A stretch of 64,000 nt of DNA from Acinetobacter sp. ANC 4805 (GTDB lineage Bacteria; Pseudomonadota; Gammaproteobacteria; Pseudomonadales; Moraxellaceae), in contig NZ_JAKZGD010000003.1 of assembly GCF_022549495.1 (NCBI RefSeq), forward strand, positions 346,034 to 410,033, in the 5' to 3' direction. The position numbers were made by a program, and so were the translations under genes. Positions 26,983 through 36,550 of this stretch are shown here, in pieces. Below the pieces are notes generated by a model. It worked only from the letters and a program-made list of their open reading frames with translations, made no database searches and was not told where the DNA came from. Within the stretch, counting starts at the first letter, position 1. Each line of letters opens with the position of its first letter.

Positions 26983-28566
26983 ATGCGATTTTTATCCGTC
27001 AATTTAGATTGTTTTCTGATTGAATTTCAAAGTTTAGAAGAAACTATGGCAGCTTATGACTGCTTAAAACAGAAACATCACCCTCATATACAGGAACTCA
27101 TTCCTGCAGCGCGTAGCATACTGATTTACTTTGATCCTTTACAGGTTGATCTCCGTACATTGATTCGATGGATTTCAACTCAGAAAGTCAATCAGGATGC
27201 TTTGCGCAAAGGCAAAGAAATTGTGATTGATGTCCGTTATAACGGGATTGATTTAAATAATGTCGCTGAATACTTGGGAATCAGTACCGATCAAGTGATT
27301 CAGAAGCATACGAATGTTTACTGGCAAGTTGCATTTATTGGTTTCGCACCTGGTTTTGCCTATTTAATTCACCCAGAACATGCTTTTGGCAGTATTCCGC
27401 GTTTAGCATCGCCACGTAAAAAAGTCAGTGCGGGTGCGGTAGGGCTCGCGGGTGAGTACAGTGGGATTTATCCAAAAGACAGTCCTGGCGGGTGGCAGTT
27501 GATTGGTCAGACTGATGCGGCATTATGGGATATCCATCGGCAACAGCCTGCTTTGTTACTTCCCAGTGATCATGTGATTTTTAAAGATATTCGCCATAAT
27601 CCAACCCAAGTGAGTGTACCTGCTCAGTCATTTTCTCCAGCCCAATGCATTCAAAAACCGATTGTATTTTGTATTAAAAATGTGGGCTTACAGGCGTTGA
27701 TCCAAGACGAGGGGCGTAAGCATCTGGCTGAATGGGGTGTGGGACGAGCAGGAGCAATGGATCAAGGTGCATTTCAGCAGGCGAATTTAATCGTTGGGAA
27801 TCCAAAAAATGCAGCCGTTATAGAAGTATTAAATGGCGGATTACGATTACAGGCTTTAAAAGCGATGGTCATTGCTGTGACAGGTGCGGAAACGGAAGTC
27901 TGGATTACTTATGTTGGCGCGGATAAAGTCAAAGTGGCCTTGTATCAGCCGATTGCTTTAGATCATGGCGATGAAATTTATATTTCAGCACCTAGTGCAG
28001 GGATTCGAAATTATATTGCGGTACGTGGTGGTATTGCTGTTGAGCAAGTCTTAAAGAGTGCTAGTTATGACTCTTTGGCAGAATTGGGTACAAAACCAAT
28101 CCAAGTGGGTGATGAGATTTACTCTGCCCAATTAAAAACGCAGCCTGTCAGTTTAAATGTAATTGCTGCGGCATTACCTAAACAAGGTGAGACGATTACC
28201 GTTGATGTTGTATTAGGCCCACGTACGGATTGGTTCGCCGATGAAAGTGTTGATTTATTGTTTAAGCAGCGTTGGTTGGTCAGTACAGAGAGTAATCGAA
28301 TTGGATTGAAACTAGTTGGTGATCTGCCTTTACAGCGGCAGCTCAATCAAGAGTTACCAAGTGAGGGGTGTTGTACAGGCGCTTTACAAATTCCACCCAA
28401 CGGTCAACCTGTATTATTTATGAATGATCACCCTATTACAGGCGGCTATCCTGTGATTGCTGCAGTTGCATCCTATCATTTAGATTTGATCGCGCAGATT
28501 CCTACGGGTTGTTATATTCAATTTCGTAAAATTTCAGATTTCATGGACATCAAAGAACATGCATAA
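26983..28566 (+). CDS. pxpBC: 5-oxoprolinase PxpB-PxpC fusion (KipI-KipA type)
   Basis: A 527-residue fusion. Residues 1-215 are the PxpB/KipI half, with QVAFIGFAPGFAYL, PRLASPRKKVSAGAVGLAG and YPKDSPGGWQLIG. Residues 225-525 are the PxpC/KipA half ('biotin-dependent carboxyltransferase' family), with GLQALIQDEGRKHLAEWGVGR, AMDQGAF, NYIAVRGGI, ESNRIGLKL and DHPITGGYPVIA. In Escherichia coli and Bacillus these are separate proteins; a natural fusion is seen in several lineages and as the end part of urea amidolyase. The gene overlaps the biotin carboxylase start by 8 bases. Its neighbours define it as part of pyroglutamate breakdown or a related carboxylating reaction. Confidence 0.92.
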   Translation: MRFLSVNLDCFLIEFQSLEETMAAYDCLKQKHHPHIQELIPAARSILIYFDPLQVDLRTLIRWISTQKVNQDALRKGKEIVIDVRYNGIDLNNVAEYLGISTDQVIQKHTNVYWQVAFIGFAPGFAYLIHPEHAFGSIPRLASPRKKVSAGAVGLAGEYSGIYPKDSPGGWQLIGQTDAALWDIHRQQPALLLPSDHVIFKDIRHNPTQVSVPAQSFSPAQCIQKPIVFCIKNVGLQALIQDEGRKHLAEWGVGRAGAMDQGAFQQANLIVGNPKNAAVIEVLNGGLRLQALKAMVIAVTGAETEVWITYVGADKVKVALYQPIALDHGDEIYISAPSAGIRNYIAVRGGIAVEQVLKSASYDSLAELGTKPIQVGDEIYSAQLKTQPVSLNVIAAALPKQGETITVDVVLGPRTDWFADESVDLLFKQRWLVSTESNRIGLKLVGDLPLQRQLNQELPSEGCCTGALQIPPNGQPVLFMNDHPITGGYPVIAAVASYHLDLIAQIPTGCYIQFRKISDFMDIKEHA

Positions 28567-30286
28567 CAAACATAAGCTATTGATTGCGAATCGTGGAGAG
28601 ATTGCTGTTCGAATTATACAAGCCTGTCAGGACATGGAAATTGGATCAGTCGCCATTTATGCAGATGATGATATAGGCAGTTTACATGTCAAACTAGCTG
28701 ATGAAGCTTGGGCATTATCAGGGCAGACAGCACAGCAAACCTATTTAGATATCAATAAGATTCTTGATATTGCGCACAAAGCCCAAGCCACCATGATTCA
28801 CCCCGGTTATGGTTTTTTATCAGAACGTGCTGAATTTGCCCAAGCAGTGATAGATGCAGGTCTGATTTGGGTTGGACCATCTCCTGAGAGCATTTATAAA
28901 CTTGGCGACAAAATACAGGCGCGTAAGATTGCACAATCAGTAAATGCGCCATTGGTGCATGGGACTGAACAGCCACTTCAATCAGCTCAAGAAGCGGTAG
29001 ATTTTGCGAAACAGTATGGTCTTCCAATAGCAATTAAAGCTGCCTACGGTGGCGGTGGACGTGGCTTAAAAGTCGCTTGGCAACTGAATGAAGTTGCTGC
29101 TTTATACGAGTCTGCTGTACGAGAAGCATTAGCTGCTTTCGGTCGAGGAGAATGTTTTGTTGAGCAATATCTAGATCGACCTAGACATTTGGAAGCACAA
29201 ATCATTGCAGATCAGCAGGGGAATGTTGTGGTTGTGGGAACGAGAGATTGTTCTTTGCAGCGCCGTAATCAAAAGCTAGTGGAAGAAGCACCTGCACCGT
29301 TTATTGATGAGCAAATTCATACCCAACTCATTCAATCTTCAATTGCGATCTGCCGAGCTGCTGATTATGTCGGGGCAGGTACAGTAGAATACTTACTTAG
29401 CCAAGATGGTCAACTGTCATTTCTAGAGGTTAATACGCGCCTACAGGTTGAACATCCTGTGACGGAACAAACTTCGGGTCTTGACTTGGTGGTTGAACAA
29501 ATTCGGATTGCCTTAGGTGAACCCCTTTCTATTCAAGAAATGCCAAAACCAATAGGTCATGCAATCGAATTCCGGATTAATGCAGAAGATCCAGCACGCG
29601 GTTTTATTCCTGCTTTTGGACAGATCACACGTTTTCATCCACCCTCAGGGATTGGTATTCGTCTTGATACAGGGGTCATGACTGGAAGTCTTGTTTCAAG
29701 CCATTTTGATTCGTTAATTGCGAAATTGATTATCACTGGTGCAACACGTGAAATTGCAATTCAACGTGCGAAAAGAGCATTGGTTCATTTTGAAATAGAG
29801 GGAATTGCTTCAGTATTGCCATTCCATCGTGCAATCTTGTCTGATGCTGACTTTGTTGATGAATTTAAAGTACATACGCGTTGGATTGAACAAGATTGTC
29901 GACATGATTTTCCCGATCATTCGCGCAGTAAGTTGAATAATCAGCCTGAGTTACAACGTTATCCAATTGAAATAGATGGAAAACTTCACCAAATTGGCTT
30001 ACCAAATGTACTTTTTAGTTTAATGGGTACACCGCAGCTCAATCTAAATTCGAATGACTTAAATACTGGTCATAGTGAGGATACTGTTCTAGCACCGATT
30101 AGTGGTGTGATTACCGCTTGGAACGTTCAAGAAAATGATCAAGTGAGCCAAGGTGATACTATTGCGATTATGGAAGCAATGAAAATGGAAGTTCCTGTTT
30201 TTGCTCACCAAACAGGGAAAATTCAAAAGTTGATAGCGATTAATCAGACCATTATTGCTGACACAAAAATTGCTGAGATTCATTAA
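28559..30286 (+). CDS. Biotin carboxylase with C-terminal biotinyl domain
   Basis: A 575-residue protein: biotin carboxylase N-terminal, ATP-grasp and C-terminal domains (residues 1-445) followed by a biotinyl-lipoyl domain with EAMKMEV, the biotin lysine being K542. The ATP-grasp loop GGGGRGLKVAW, FLEVNTRLQVEHPVTE and EFRINAED are intact. The start codon overlaps the pxpBC stop by 8 bases, so translation is coupled. It is not the fatty-acid AccC, which is shorter (about 450 residues) and is normally next to accB. Together with PxpBC it reconstitutes the domain set of a urea-carboxylase-like enzyme (carboxylase, carrier, carboxyltransferase-like), and may give the oxoprolinase a biotin- and bicarbonate-dependent reaction. 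That reaction is inference. Confidence 0.9.
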   Translation: MHNKHKLLIANRGEIAVRIIQACQDMEIGSVAIYADDDIGSLHVKLADEAWALSGQTAQQTYLDINKILDIAHKAQATMIHPGYGFLSERAEFAQAVIDAGLIWVGPSPESIYKLGDKIQARKIAQSVNAPLVHGTEQPLQSAQEAVDFAKQYGLPIAIKAAYGGGGRGLKVAWQLNEVAALYESAVREALAAFGRGECFVEQYLDRPRHLEAQIIADQQGNVVVVGTRDCSLQRRNQKLVEEAPAPFIDEQIHTQLIQSSIAICRAADYVGAGTVEYLLSQDGQLSFLEVNTRLQVEHPVTEQTSGLDLVVEQIRIALGEPLSIQEMPKPIGHAIEFRINAEDPARGFIPAFGQITRFHPPSGIGIRLDTGVMTGSLVSSHFDSLIAKLIITGATREIAIQRAKRALVHFEIEGIASVLPFHRAILSDADFVDEFKVHTRWIEQDCRHDFPDHSRSKLNNQPELQRYPIEIDGKLHQIGLPNVLFSLMGTPQLNLNSNDLNTGHSEDTVLAPISGVITAWNVQENDQVSQGDTIAIMEAMKMEVPVFAHQTGKIQKLIAINQTIIADTKIAEIH

Positions 30287-30315
30287 AAAACTCAGTCCGT
30301 CGTATTGAGCAACAT

Positions 30316-30347
30316 GCCATTAAATCTCCTTTTAGAGATTTAATGGC
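30316..30347. terminator. Perfect 13-bp inverted repeat between convergent genes
   Basis: GCCATTAAATCTC pairs with GAGATTTAATGGC around CTTTTA. It sits between the biotin carboxylase gene and the M48 protease gene. There is no T-run on either side, but the position and strength suggest a shared 3'-end element. Confidence 0.55.
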
Positions 30348-30357
30348 TGTATACACA

Positions 30358-31140
30358 TTAACGGCGTTTATAAACTGCCATAGCAGCAGGTAAATTTTTA
30401 CGCATATCGCCAATACGTTGGCTATTTGATGGATGCGTAGATAAGAAAGATGAGCCACTTGCACCATCTAGGCGATCCATTTTTTCCCAGAGGCTAATCG
30501 CTGCATTTGGATTGTAACCTGCTCTTGCCATGAGCATTAAGCCACCATAATCGGCACGACTTTCAAGGTTGCGTGAATACGGCAAACCAATACCAATTTG
30601 ACTACCTAAAGCAATTGCAGCATTACCTAAGTCGCCGATATTTGCACCATGCGCTTCAGCATATGATTTACCAACATCTATCACGATATTTGTTAGACTC
30701 TGAGCACCAATTTTACTTTTGGCATGTTCTTCAAGCGCATGGGTCATTTCATGCCCCATAATTGCCGCAATTTCGTCATTGGTTAAATTCAGCTTGTTCA
30801 CGATACCTGTATAGAAAACGACTTTGCCACCAGGAGCGACATAGGCATTGACGGTATCTGATTTTAACACTGCCAATTGCCATTCAAACCGTTGACCTGT
30901 TTGATTCATTTGATCAGCATATGGCTTTAAACGCAAAAATACTGAATTAATACGTTGGTAAGTATTTGAACTCATGTCCAATTGATTTTTGGCACGTGCT
31001 TCCTGTGTCATTTTTGAAAAGCTTTGTGCTGACTGAGCATTTAATGTAGCACTGTCTGCACCTGCCATATCAGCAAATGAGGCACAGCCTGAAATCGTGA
31101 TGGCAGTCATTGCACAAAGGCTTAAAGCCAAATTTTTCAT
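30358..31140 (-). CDS. M48-family metallopeptidase lipoprotein
   Basis: A 260-residue lipoprotein: signal peptide with lipobox ISGC (Cys19), then an M48 zinc-protease domain with HEMTH at 130-134 and the downstream glutamate in ESRADYGGLML. It resembles LoiP/YcaL-type outer-membrane-quality proteases, which cut misassembled envelope proteins in the periplasm. The length is as expected. It is monocistronic, convergent with the pxp operon. No regulator-binding site stands out upstream. Confidence 0.9.
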   Translation of the reverse strand: MKNLALSLCAMTAITISGCASFADMAGADSATLNAQSAQSFSKMTQEARAKNQLDMSSNTYQRINSVFLRLKPYADQMNQTGQRFEWQLAVLKSDTVNAYVAPGGKVVFYTGIVNKLNLTNDEIAAIMGHEMTHALEEHAKSKIGAQSLTNIVIDVGKSYAEAHGANIGDLGNAAIALGSQIGIGLPYSRNLESRADYGGLMLMARAGYNPNAAISLWEKMDRLDGASGSSFLSTHPSNSQRIGDMRKNLPAAMAVYKRR

Positions 31141-31300
31141 ACTTACTTGCTCCGAATCAGTATCTTATGAATATACGTATGATTAGTGTGGATTATAAAA
31201 AATGTTTACAAGGCTTTGCATTCAGATTCTCTCTATAATCATAGTAATTGTGTAAGTAGAATAGGGATATGAGGTATATATGAACTTTTCATATAAAACT

Positions 31301-31325
31301 AAAGCCAGTGTAAAACACTGGCTTT
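31301..31325. terminator. Terminator downstream of vfr-like gene
   Basis: AAAGCCAGTGT pairs perfectly with ACACTGGCTTT around a 3-base loop. On the minus strand it is followed by a T-rich tract, as expected for a terminator of the Vfr-like gene that ends 27 bases away. Confidence 0.8.
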
Positions 31326-31351
31326 TAAATATATTTCAAAGTGAGATGAAG

Positions 31352-32059
31352 TTAATCTTCTTCTTCAAGCTCCTCTTCAGAGAAAGCATTATCTTCTAAA
31401 GAGGTATCAAAGATCAAAATTGCTTTACCATCAGTTTGAATCATACCTTGATCTTCGAGGGTTTTAAGTACACGACCGACCATTTCACGTGAACAACCTA
31501 CGATACGACCAATTTCTTGACGTGTAATACGAATCTGACGACCATTCGGTAGGATCATTGCCTCAGGTTGAGCGGATAAGTCAATTAAACAACGTGCAAT
31601 ACGACCAGATACGTCAATGAATGCAAGATCAGTTACTTTACGTGTCGTATTTTTAAGACGACGTACAAGCTGTGCAAACACAGCGTAGCTAAGATCAGGA
31701 TATTGCTTACTGAGTTCGTGGAAATTCTCGTAAGTGATCTCGGCAATTTCGCAAATATCTCGAGTACGGACTTCAGCAGTACGTTGGGGATTTGTTTCAA
31801 ACAGTCCCATTTCACCGAAGAAATCACCTGGATTGAGATAAGCAACAACAATCTCACGCTCATCGTCTTCACGTAATATGATTGATACTGAACCTTTTAA
31901 TATTAAGTACAGTGATTTTGATTCTGTTCCAGCGTCAACAATCGTGGTGCGTTTAGGGTATCTATTAATGTGAGCACGTTTTAGCAATGCTTTAACTGAT
32001 TCCGGTAATTGACCTGGAGATAAAGCATCAGTGCTAAGATGTGAAAAATTTGAAGTCAT
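31352..32059 (-). CDS. vfr: Crp/Vfr-family cyclic-AMP-type transcriptional regulator
   Basis: A 235-residue protein. The cyclic-nucleotide-binding domain covers about 20-145, with GDFFGEMGLFE followed by QRTAEVRTRD, where the Arg-Thr pair replaces the Crp Arg-Ser that contacts cAMP. The C-terminal helix-turn-helix is ITRQEIGRIVGCSREMVGRV, nearly identical in type to Crp and Pseudomonas Vfr. The extra acidic tail (EEELEEED) is not in Escherichia coli Crp. Vfr-type proteins control surface motility, natural transformation and virulence genes in this group of bacteria. It is divergent from the OsmC-family gene, the same pairing as crp and yhfA in Escherichia coli. Confidence 0.9.
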   Translation of the reverse strand: MTSNFSHLSTDALSPGQLPESVKALLKRAHINRYPKRTTIVDAGTESKSLYLILKGSVSIILREDDEREIVVAYLNPGDFFGEMGLFETNPQRTAEVRTRDICEIAEITYENFHELSKQYPDLSYAVFAQLVRRLKNTTRKVTDLAFIDVSGRIARCLIDLSAQPEAMILPNGRQIRITRQEIGRIVGCSREMVGRVLKTLEDQGMIQTDGKAILIFDTSLEDNAFSEEELEEED

Positions 32060-32207
32060 GCTTAAAATTTCCGAATTTGGATAAAACCGATCGCACAGGC
32101 CCCATTAGAGCCTTTTCTACACAGAAGAGATGAAATTCCTTATCAACTCATTTTATGTTAGTGTACAAGAACTAGAGTAAATTTATAACGTTTTTCGGGT
32201 AGTTGCA

Positions 32208-32630
32208 ATGCAAACAAGTGTACATTGGTTAGAGAATGTTGCTTTTGAAGCGAAATCAGAAAGTGGCCATAGTGTGGTGATGGATGGTTCTGCTGAGTAT
32301 GGTGGGGAAAACCGTGGTCCACGTCCTATGGAATTGATTTTAATGGGACTTGGTGGGTGTGCTTCGTTTGATATTGTGACTATTTTAAAGAAATCACGCC
32401 AAGATGTGACCAATGTTGTGTGTCAGTTAAAGGCTGAAAGAGCAGATACGATCCCAGCGGTATTTACAAAAATTCACTTACATTTTGTTGTGACGGGAAA
32501 ATCTGTCAAAGCCAAGCAAGTTGAAAAAGCTGTTGAGCTTTCGGCAGAAAAATATTGTTCAGCAAGCAAAATGTTGTCTGATGGTGGGGTAGAAATCACA
32601 CATGACTTTGAAATTATTGAAGCTGAATAA
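32208..32630 (+). CDS. OsmC-family protein (YhfA-like)
   Basis: A 140-residue single-domain OsmC protein with the two conserved cysteines in GLGGCASFD and AEKYCSASKML, the redox pair used by OsmC/Ohr proteins to reduce organic hydroperoxides. The pattern and the position next to the crp-type gene resemble YhfA rather than Ohr. The gene ends in a strong bidirectional terminator shared with the M23 peptidase gene. Peroxide reduction is inferred from the family; YhfA's own substrate is not established. Confidence 0.88.
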   Translation: MQTSVHWLENVAFEAKSESGHSVVMDGSAEYGGENRGPRPMELILMGLGGCASFDIVTILKKSRQDVTNVVCQLKAERADTIPAVFTKIHLHFVVTGKSVKAKQVEKAVELSAEKYCSASKMLSDGGVEITHDFEIIEAE

Positions 32631-32651
32631 TTTTTATTATTAAGTTTAACT

Positions 32652-32683
32652 AAAAAGTGATCTAAGTGGTTAGATCACTTTTT
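32652..32683. terminator. Bidirectional rho-independent terminator
   Basis: A perfect 14-bp stem (AAAAAGTGATCTAA / TTAGATCACTTTTT) with the loop GTGG lies between the convergent OsmC and M23 genes. Confidence 0.95.
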
Positions 32684-32700
32684 TATTGCCTAAATAATTT

Positions 32701-33507
32701 TCATTTTATAAATAACTGCGGATCTACACGTGCATTATTTAGACTCATTCCCCAATGTAAATGTGGACCTGTCGCGCGACCTGTATTTCCAACTAAACCT
32801 AAAAGCTCACCTTGAGTAATATGTTGACCTTTTGTGACTTCAATTTTACTCAAATGACAGAACATACTAATCAAACCTTGACCATGATCAATTAAGACCG
32901 TATTGCCATTAAAGAAATAATTTCCTGTTTGTATGATGATGCCATCCGCTGGGGCAATCACTTTTTGTCCAATTGGTGCAGGAATATCTAAACCTGAATG
33001 CGGTGCGCGTTCTTCTTGGTTAAAAAAGCGTTTTCGTCCAAATGAGTTACTAAATTTACCTGCTGTGGGGCGAATAAAGTTAGGAAGCTGGGTCCAGGTG
33101 CTTTGACTGAAAGAGCGATAAATATCATTTTGTTCCTTTGCCTCAACTGCATAACGGTCTAGTTGCTCTTGCTTTGGGTTGACATAGTCTTGATTTTTAA
33201 GATTGAGATGCTGTTCTGCGTATTGATAAGGCTTCACTTCAATTTCGATTGGTTTCTGATTGGTTTTTAAGGTCAGTGTTCCTAATGGCGCTGACAGTGG
33301 AATACCAAAAATAGCATAACGTTGAGTACCTTCTTGAGAAATAAGCACAGGACTTTGTTCATAAAATATTTGCGTTACCTCCGCTGTGATGGGAATAATG
33401 GCGATTCCTCCCGCTCGTCTTGAATCTTGGGGGAGTTGGGCAAATGCAAAGTGAATTGGCAAAAGGCAAACAGCAGCAAAATAGATTTTTTTTAGTAACA
33501 TGATCAT
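32701..33507 (-). CDS. M23-family peptidoglycan endopeptidase, periplasmic
   Basis: A 268-residue protein with an N-terminal signal (ending near CLLPIHFAFA-Q) and a C-terminal LytM/M23 domain. The Zn ligands are visible in HSGLDIPAP (HxxxD) and in the last GPHLHWG (HxH). The preceding part is a small beta domain. M23 endopeptidases cut peptide cross-links of the cell wall or activate amidases; with both ligand motifs kept it should be catalytically active. Two ATGs (33507 and 33501) are possible starts without a clear ribosome site. Confidence 0.88.
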   Translation of the reverse strand: MIMLLKKIYFAAVCLLPIHFAFAQLPQDSRRAGGIAIIPITAEVTQIFYEQSPVLISQEGTQRYAIFGIPLSAPLGTLTLKTNQKPIEIEVKPYQYAEQHLNLKNQDYVNPKQEQLDRYAVEAKEQNDIYRSFSQSTWTQLPNFIRPTAGKFSNSFGRKRFFNQEERAPHSGLDIPAPIGQKVIAPADGIIIQTGNYFFNGNTVLIDHGQGLISMFCHLSKIEVTKGQHITQGELLGLVGNTGRATGPHLHWGMSLNNARVDPQLFIK

Positions 33508-33606
33508 CAGTTTAATTAAATAAAGGCTAAGCTAAAACCTTTGCCATAAAAGTACAATAAAGGTTTTGCGTAAATTTGAATAGATAGAAAAACTATACAA
33601 AATATA

Positions 33607-33635
33607 CTTGAAATAGGTTGTTTATATACCCATAT
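33607..33635 (+). promoter_or_regulatory. Sigma-32-like heat-shock promoter of clpB
   Basis: CTTGAAA at 33607-33613 matches the -35 of heat-shock promoters exactly, and ACCCATAT at 33628-33635 matches CCCCATNT except for the first C; the spacer is 14 bases. It predicts a leader of about 120 bases before the clpB ATG at 33762. Confidence 0.75.
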
Positions 33636-33761
33636 TATTACTAAGTCTTATATTTTATGTTTTTTATAAAATATTGAAAAATATATAAATTTTATTTGAA
33701 ATTTGAAAAATCATTCCCATCTTAGTGATAAGTCAGAAATTTGTTGTGAGGAATAACAAGA

Positions 33762-36341
33762 ATGCGTTTTGAAAAATTTACCAACCGTCTACAGCAAGCA
33801 CTCTCAGATGCACAATCATTGGCAATGGGTAAGGATCATACTGGAATTGCAGGGATTCACATATTGTCGACTTTACTTGAAGAACCAGCCAATTTGAGTT
33901 TGTTGCAACAATCAGGAGCACGTTTGCCTGAGTTAAAACAGAAGCTAGAGCAGGCACTAAGCAATGCGCCAACTTTGGCAAATCCAACAGGTGATATCAA
34001 TCTAAATCCTGAAGCGGTAAAGGCACTGAATTTAGCTGACCGTTATGCCCAAAAGGTGGGTGATGAATTTTTATCTACAGATTGGGTGTTGTTAGGTTTG
34101 GCAGAAACAGGTGAAACCAAAACCATTTTAAATAGTGTTGGTGTCACACCTGATAATTTACGCAAAGTAATTGAAAACATTCGAGGAAATGACAAAGTCA
34201 TGAGCAATAATCATGAAGATCAACGTGATTCACTGAATAAATATACGATTGATTTAACTGAACGTGCTTTAGCAGGTAAATTAGACCCTGTGATTGGTCG
34301 TGATGATGAAATTCGTCGTACGATTCAGGTTTTATCACGCCGTACTAAAAACAACCCTGTTCTAATTGGTGAACCGGGTGTCGGTAAAACTGCCATTGTT
34401 GAGGGTTTAGCCCAACGTATTATTAACGGTGAAGTCCCTGAAAGTTTGAAAAGCAAACGAGTACTGTCTTTAGATCTCGGTTCATTACTTGCTGGTGCTA
34501 AATATCGTGGTGAGTTTGAAGAACGTTTAAAAGCTGTACTCAAAGACCTTGCAAAGCATGAAGGTGAAATCATCCTATTCATTGATGAGTTACATACGCT
34601 TGTCGGTGCAGGTAAAGGTGATGGCGCAATGGATGCAGGCAATATGTTGAAACCTGCATTAGCGCGTGGTGAATTGCGTTGTGTTGGTGCAACCACTCTA
34701 GATGAATATCGTCAATATATTGAGAAAGATGCTGCGCTTGAACGTCGTTTCCAAAAAGTACTCGTTGATGAGCCAAGTGTTGAAGATACCATCGCAATCT
34801 TACGTGGTCTAAAAGAGAAATATGCGACCCATCATGGCGTTCAGATTTTAGACTCGGCGATTATTGCTGCAGCGAAGATGTCACATCGTTATATCACCGA
34901 TCGCCAACTCCCTGATAAGGCCATTGATTTGATTGATGAAGCAGCATCTCGAATCAAAATGGAAATTGACTCGAAGCCAGAAGCTTTAGACAAACTCGAT
35001 CGCCGTTTAATCCAGTTAAAAATGCAATTGGAAGCGGTGAAAAAGGATGAAGATGCGGGCAGTAAAGCCGAGGTGAATCATCTTGAACAGCAAATTGCTG
35101 AAAAGCAAAAAGAGTACAATGATCTAGAGGAAATTTGGAAAGCTGAAAAAACACTGGTTGAAGGTGATAAGAAGGCCCAAGTTGAATTGGATCAAGCACG
35201 TGTGGCTTTGGAAAAAGCAAAACGTGAAGGTGATTTGGCTGAAGCAGCTCGCTTGCAATATGGTGTGATTCCAGAGTTACAAAAACGTTTGGAGCAAGCC
35301 GAAGTCGCAGAAGAAAATGAAGAACCGAAGCTGATTCGTACTAAAGTGACTGAAAATGAAATTGCTGAAGTGGTGAGTGCTGCAACAGGTATTCCTGTGG
35401 CGAAAATGTTGCAAGGCGAGCGTGAAAAGCTGCTCAGTATGGAAGATTTCTTACATAATCGTGTGGTTGGGCAAGATGAAGCGGTGGTGGCAGTTTCGAA
35501 TGCAGTACGCCGTTCACGTGCAGGTTTATCAGACCCAAATCGCCCAAGTGGATCATTCTTGTTCTTAGGTCCAACGGGTGTCGGTAAAACCGAGTTAACC
35601 AAAGCATTGGCAAATTTCTTATTTGATAGTGATGATGCCATGATTCGTATTGATATGTCCGAGTTCATGGAAAAACATTCGGTCAGTCGTTTGGTTGGAG
35701 CACCTCCGGGTTATGTTGGTTATGAAGAAGGTGGTGCTTTAACTGAAGCAGTACGCCGTAAACCATACAGTGTGGTTTTATTTGATGAGGTGGAAAAAGC
35801 GCACCCTGATGTCTTCAATATCTTATTACAAGTGTTGGATGATGGTCGTTTAACGGACTCACAAGGTCGAGTGATTGATTTTAAAAATACAGTGATCGTG
35901 ATGACGTCTAACCTCGGTTCACAGGATGTTCGTGAATTGGGTGAGGGGGCAACTGATGATGAGCTTCGTACTGTAGTGATGAGTGCAGTAAGTCAGCATT
36001 TCCGTCCAGAGTTCATTAACCGTATTGATGAATTGGTGATTTTCCATTCATTACAAAAAGCTCAGATTCGTGGCATCGCCGATATTCAGTTGGATCGTTT
36101 ACGTGCACGATTAAGTGAACGCGATATGGCTTTAACTGTGGACGATACAGCATTTGATTTATTAATTGATGCTGGTTTTGATCCTATTTATGGTGCACGA
36201 CCATTAAAACGGGCGATTCAGCAACAAGTGGAAAATAGTTTGGCTCATAAAATTTTATCTGGTGAGTTTCAAGCAGGAGATAACATCTTAATCAAAGGTG
36301 AAGATGGGCATCTTGTGTTTGATAAAATGAAGTTGAGTTAA
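33762..36341 (+). CDS. clpB: ATP-dependent disaggregase ClpB
   Basis: An 859-residue HSP100 protein. It has the N-terminal Clp repeat domain (residues 1-150), the first AAA+ module with Walker A GEPGVGKT (203-210) and [12 protein letters not shown], the long coiled-coil M domain (about 400-525), and the second AAA+ module with GPTGVGKT (603-610) and [13 protein letters not shown]. The C-terminal [15 protein letters not shown] motif is present. ClpB with DnaK rescues aggregated proteins. The length matches the usual 857-860 residues. It is monocistronic behind the sigma-32-like promoter, and its end is followed by a perfect bidirectional terminator. Confidence 0.97.
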   Translation: MRFEKFTNRLQQALSDAQSLAMGKDHTGIAGIHILSTLLEEPANLSLLQQSGARLPELKQKLEQALSNAPTLANPTGDINLNPEAVKALNLADRYAQKVGDEFLSTDWVLLGLAETGETKTILNSVGVTPDNLRKVIENIRGNDKVMSNNHEDQRDSLNKYTIDLTERALAGKLDPVIGRDDEIRRTIQVLSRRTKNNPVLIGEPGVGKTAIVEGLAQRIINGEVPESLKSKRVLSLDLGSLLAGAKYRGEFEERLKAVLKDLAKHEGEIILFIDELHTLVGAGKGDGAMDAGNMLKPALARGELRCVGATTLDEYRQYIEKDAALERRFQKVLVDEPSVEDTIAILRGLKEKYATHHGVQILDSAIIAAAKMSHRYITDRQLPDKAIDLIDEAASRIKMEIDSKPEALDKLDRRLIQLKMQLEAVKKDEDAGSKAEVNHLEQQIAEKQKEYNDLEEIWKAEKTLVEGDKKAQVELDQARVALEKAKREGDLAEAARLQYGVIPELQKRLEQAEVAEENEEPKLIRTKVTENEIAEVVSAATGIPVAKMLQGEREKLLSMEDFLHNRVVGQDEAVVAVSNAVRRSRAGLSDPNRPSGSFLFLGPTGVGKTELTKALANFLFDSDDAMIRIDMSEFMEKHSVSRLVGAPPGYVGYEEGGALTEAVRRKPYSVVLFDEVEKAHPDVFNILLQVLDDGRLTDSQGRVIDFKNTVIVMTSNLGSQDVRELGEGATDDELRTVVMSAVSQHFRPEFINRIDELVIFHSLQKAQIRGIADIQLDRLRARLSERDMALTVDDTAFDLLIDAGFDPIYGARPLKRAIQQQVENSLAHKILSGEFQAGDNILIKGEDGHLVFDKMKLS

Positions 36342-36471
36342 AGTATATACTCTCAACGTCACAGATTGACTAGGTGTGATTTATCAAAAGACTCATACTA
36401 AAATCTGTGACGGTTGGGAATTTTTAGATGTTATCTGATTGTAGATATTCTTATCTATCAAATGGATAAAT

Positions 36472-36507
36472 AAAAAAACTGAGCTAAATACTTAGCTCAG
36501 TTTTTTT
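36472..36507. terminator. Bidirectional rho-independent terminator
   Basis: A perfect 16-bp stem (AAAAAAACTGAGCTAA / TTAGCTCAGTTTTTTT) with the loop ATAC lies between the convergent clpB and yceI genes. Confidence 0.96.
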
Positions 36508-36550
36508 GTATGAAATATGGATAGGCAAATTTTAGGATATGGGGCTGATC

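Noticed and set aside
28559..30286. Naming the biotin carboxylase accC of fatty-acid synthesis
   Set aside because: It carries its own biotinyl domain and overlaps the pxp genes; fatty-acid AccC is shorter and normally next to accB.
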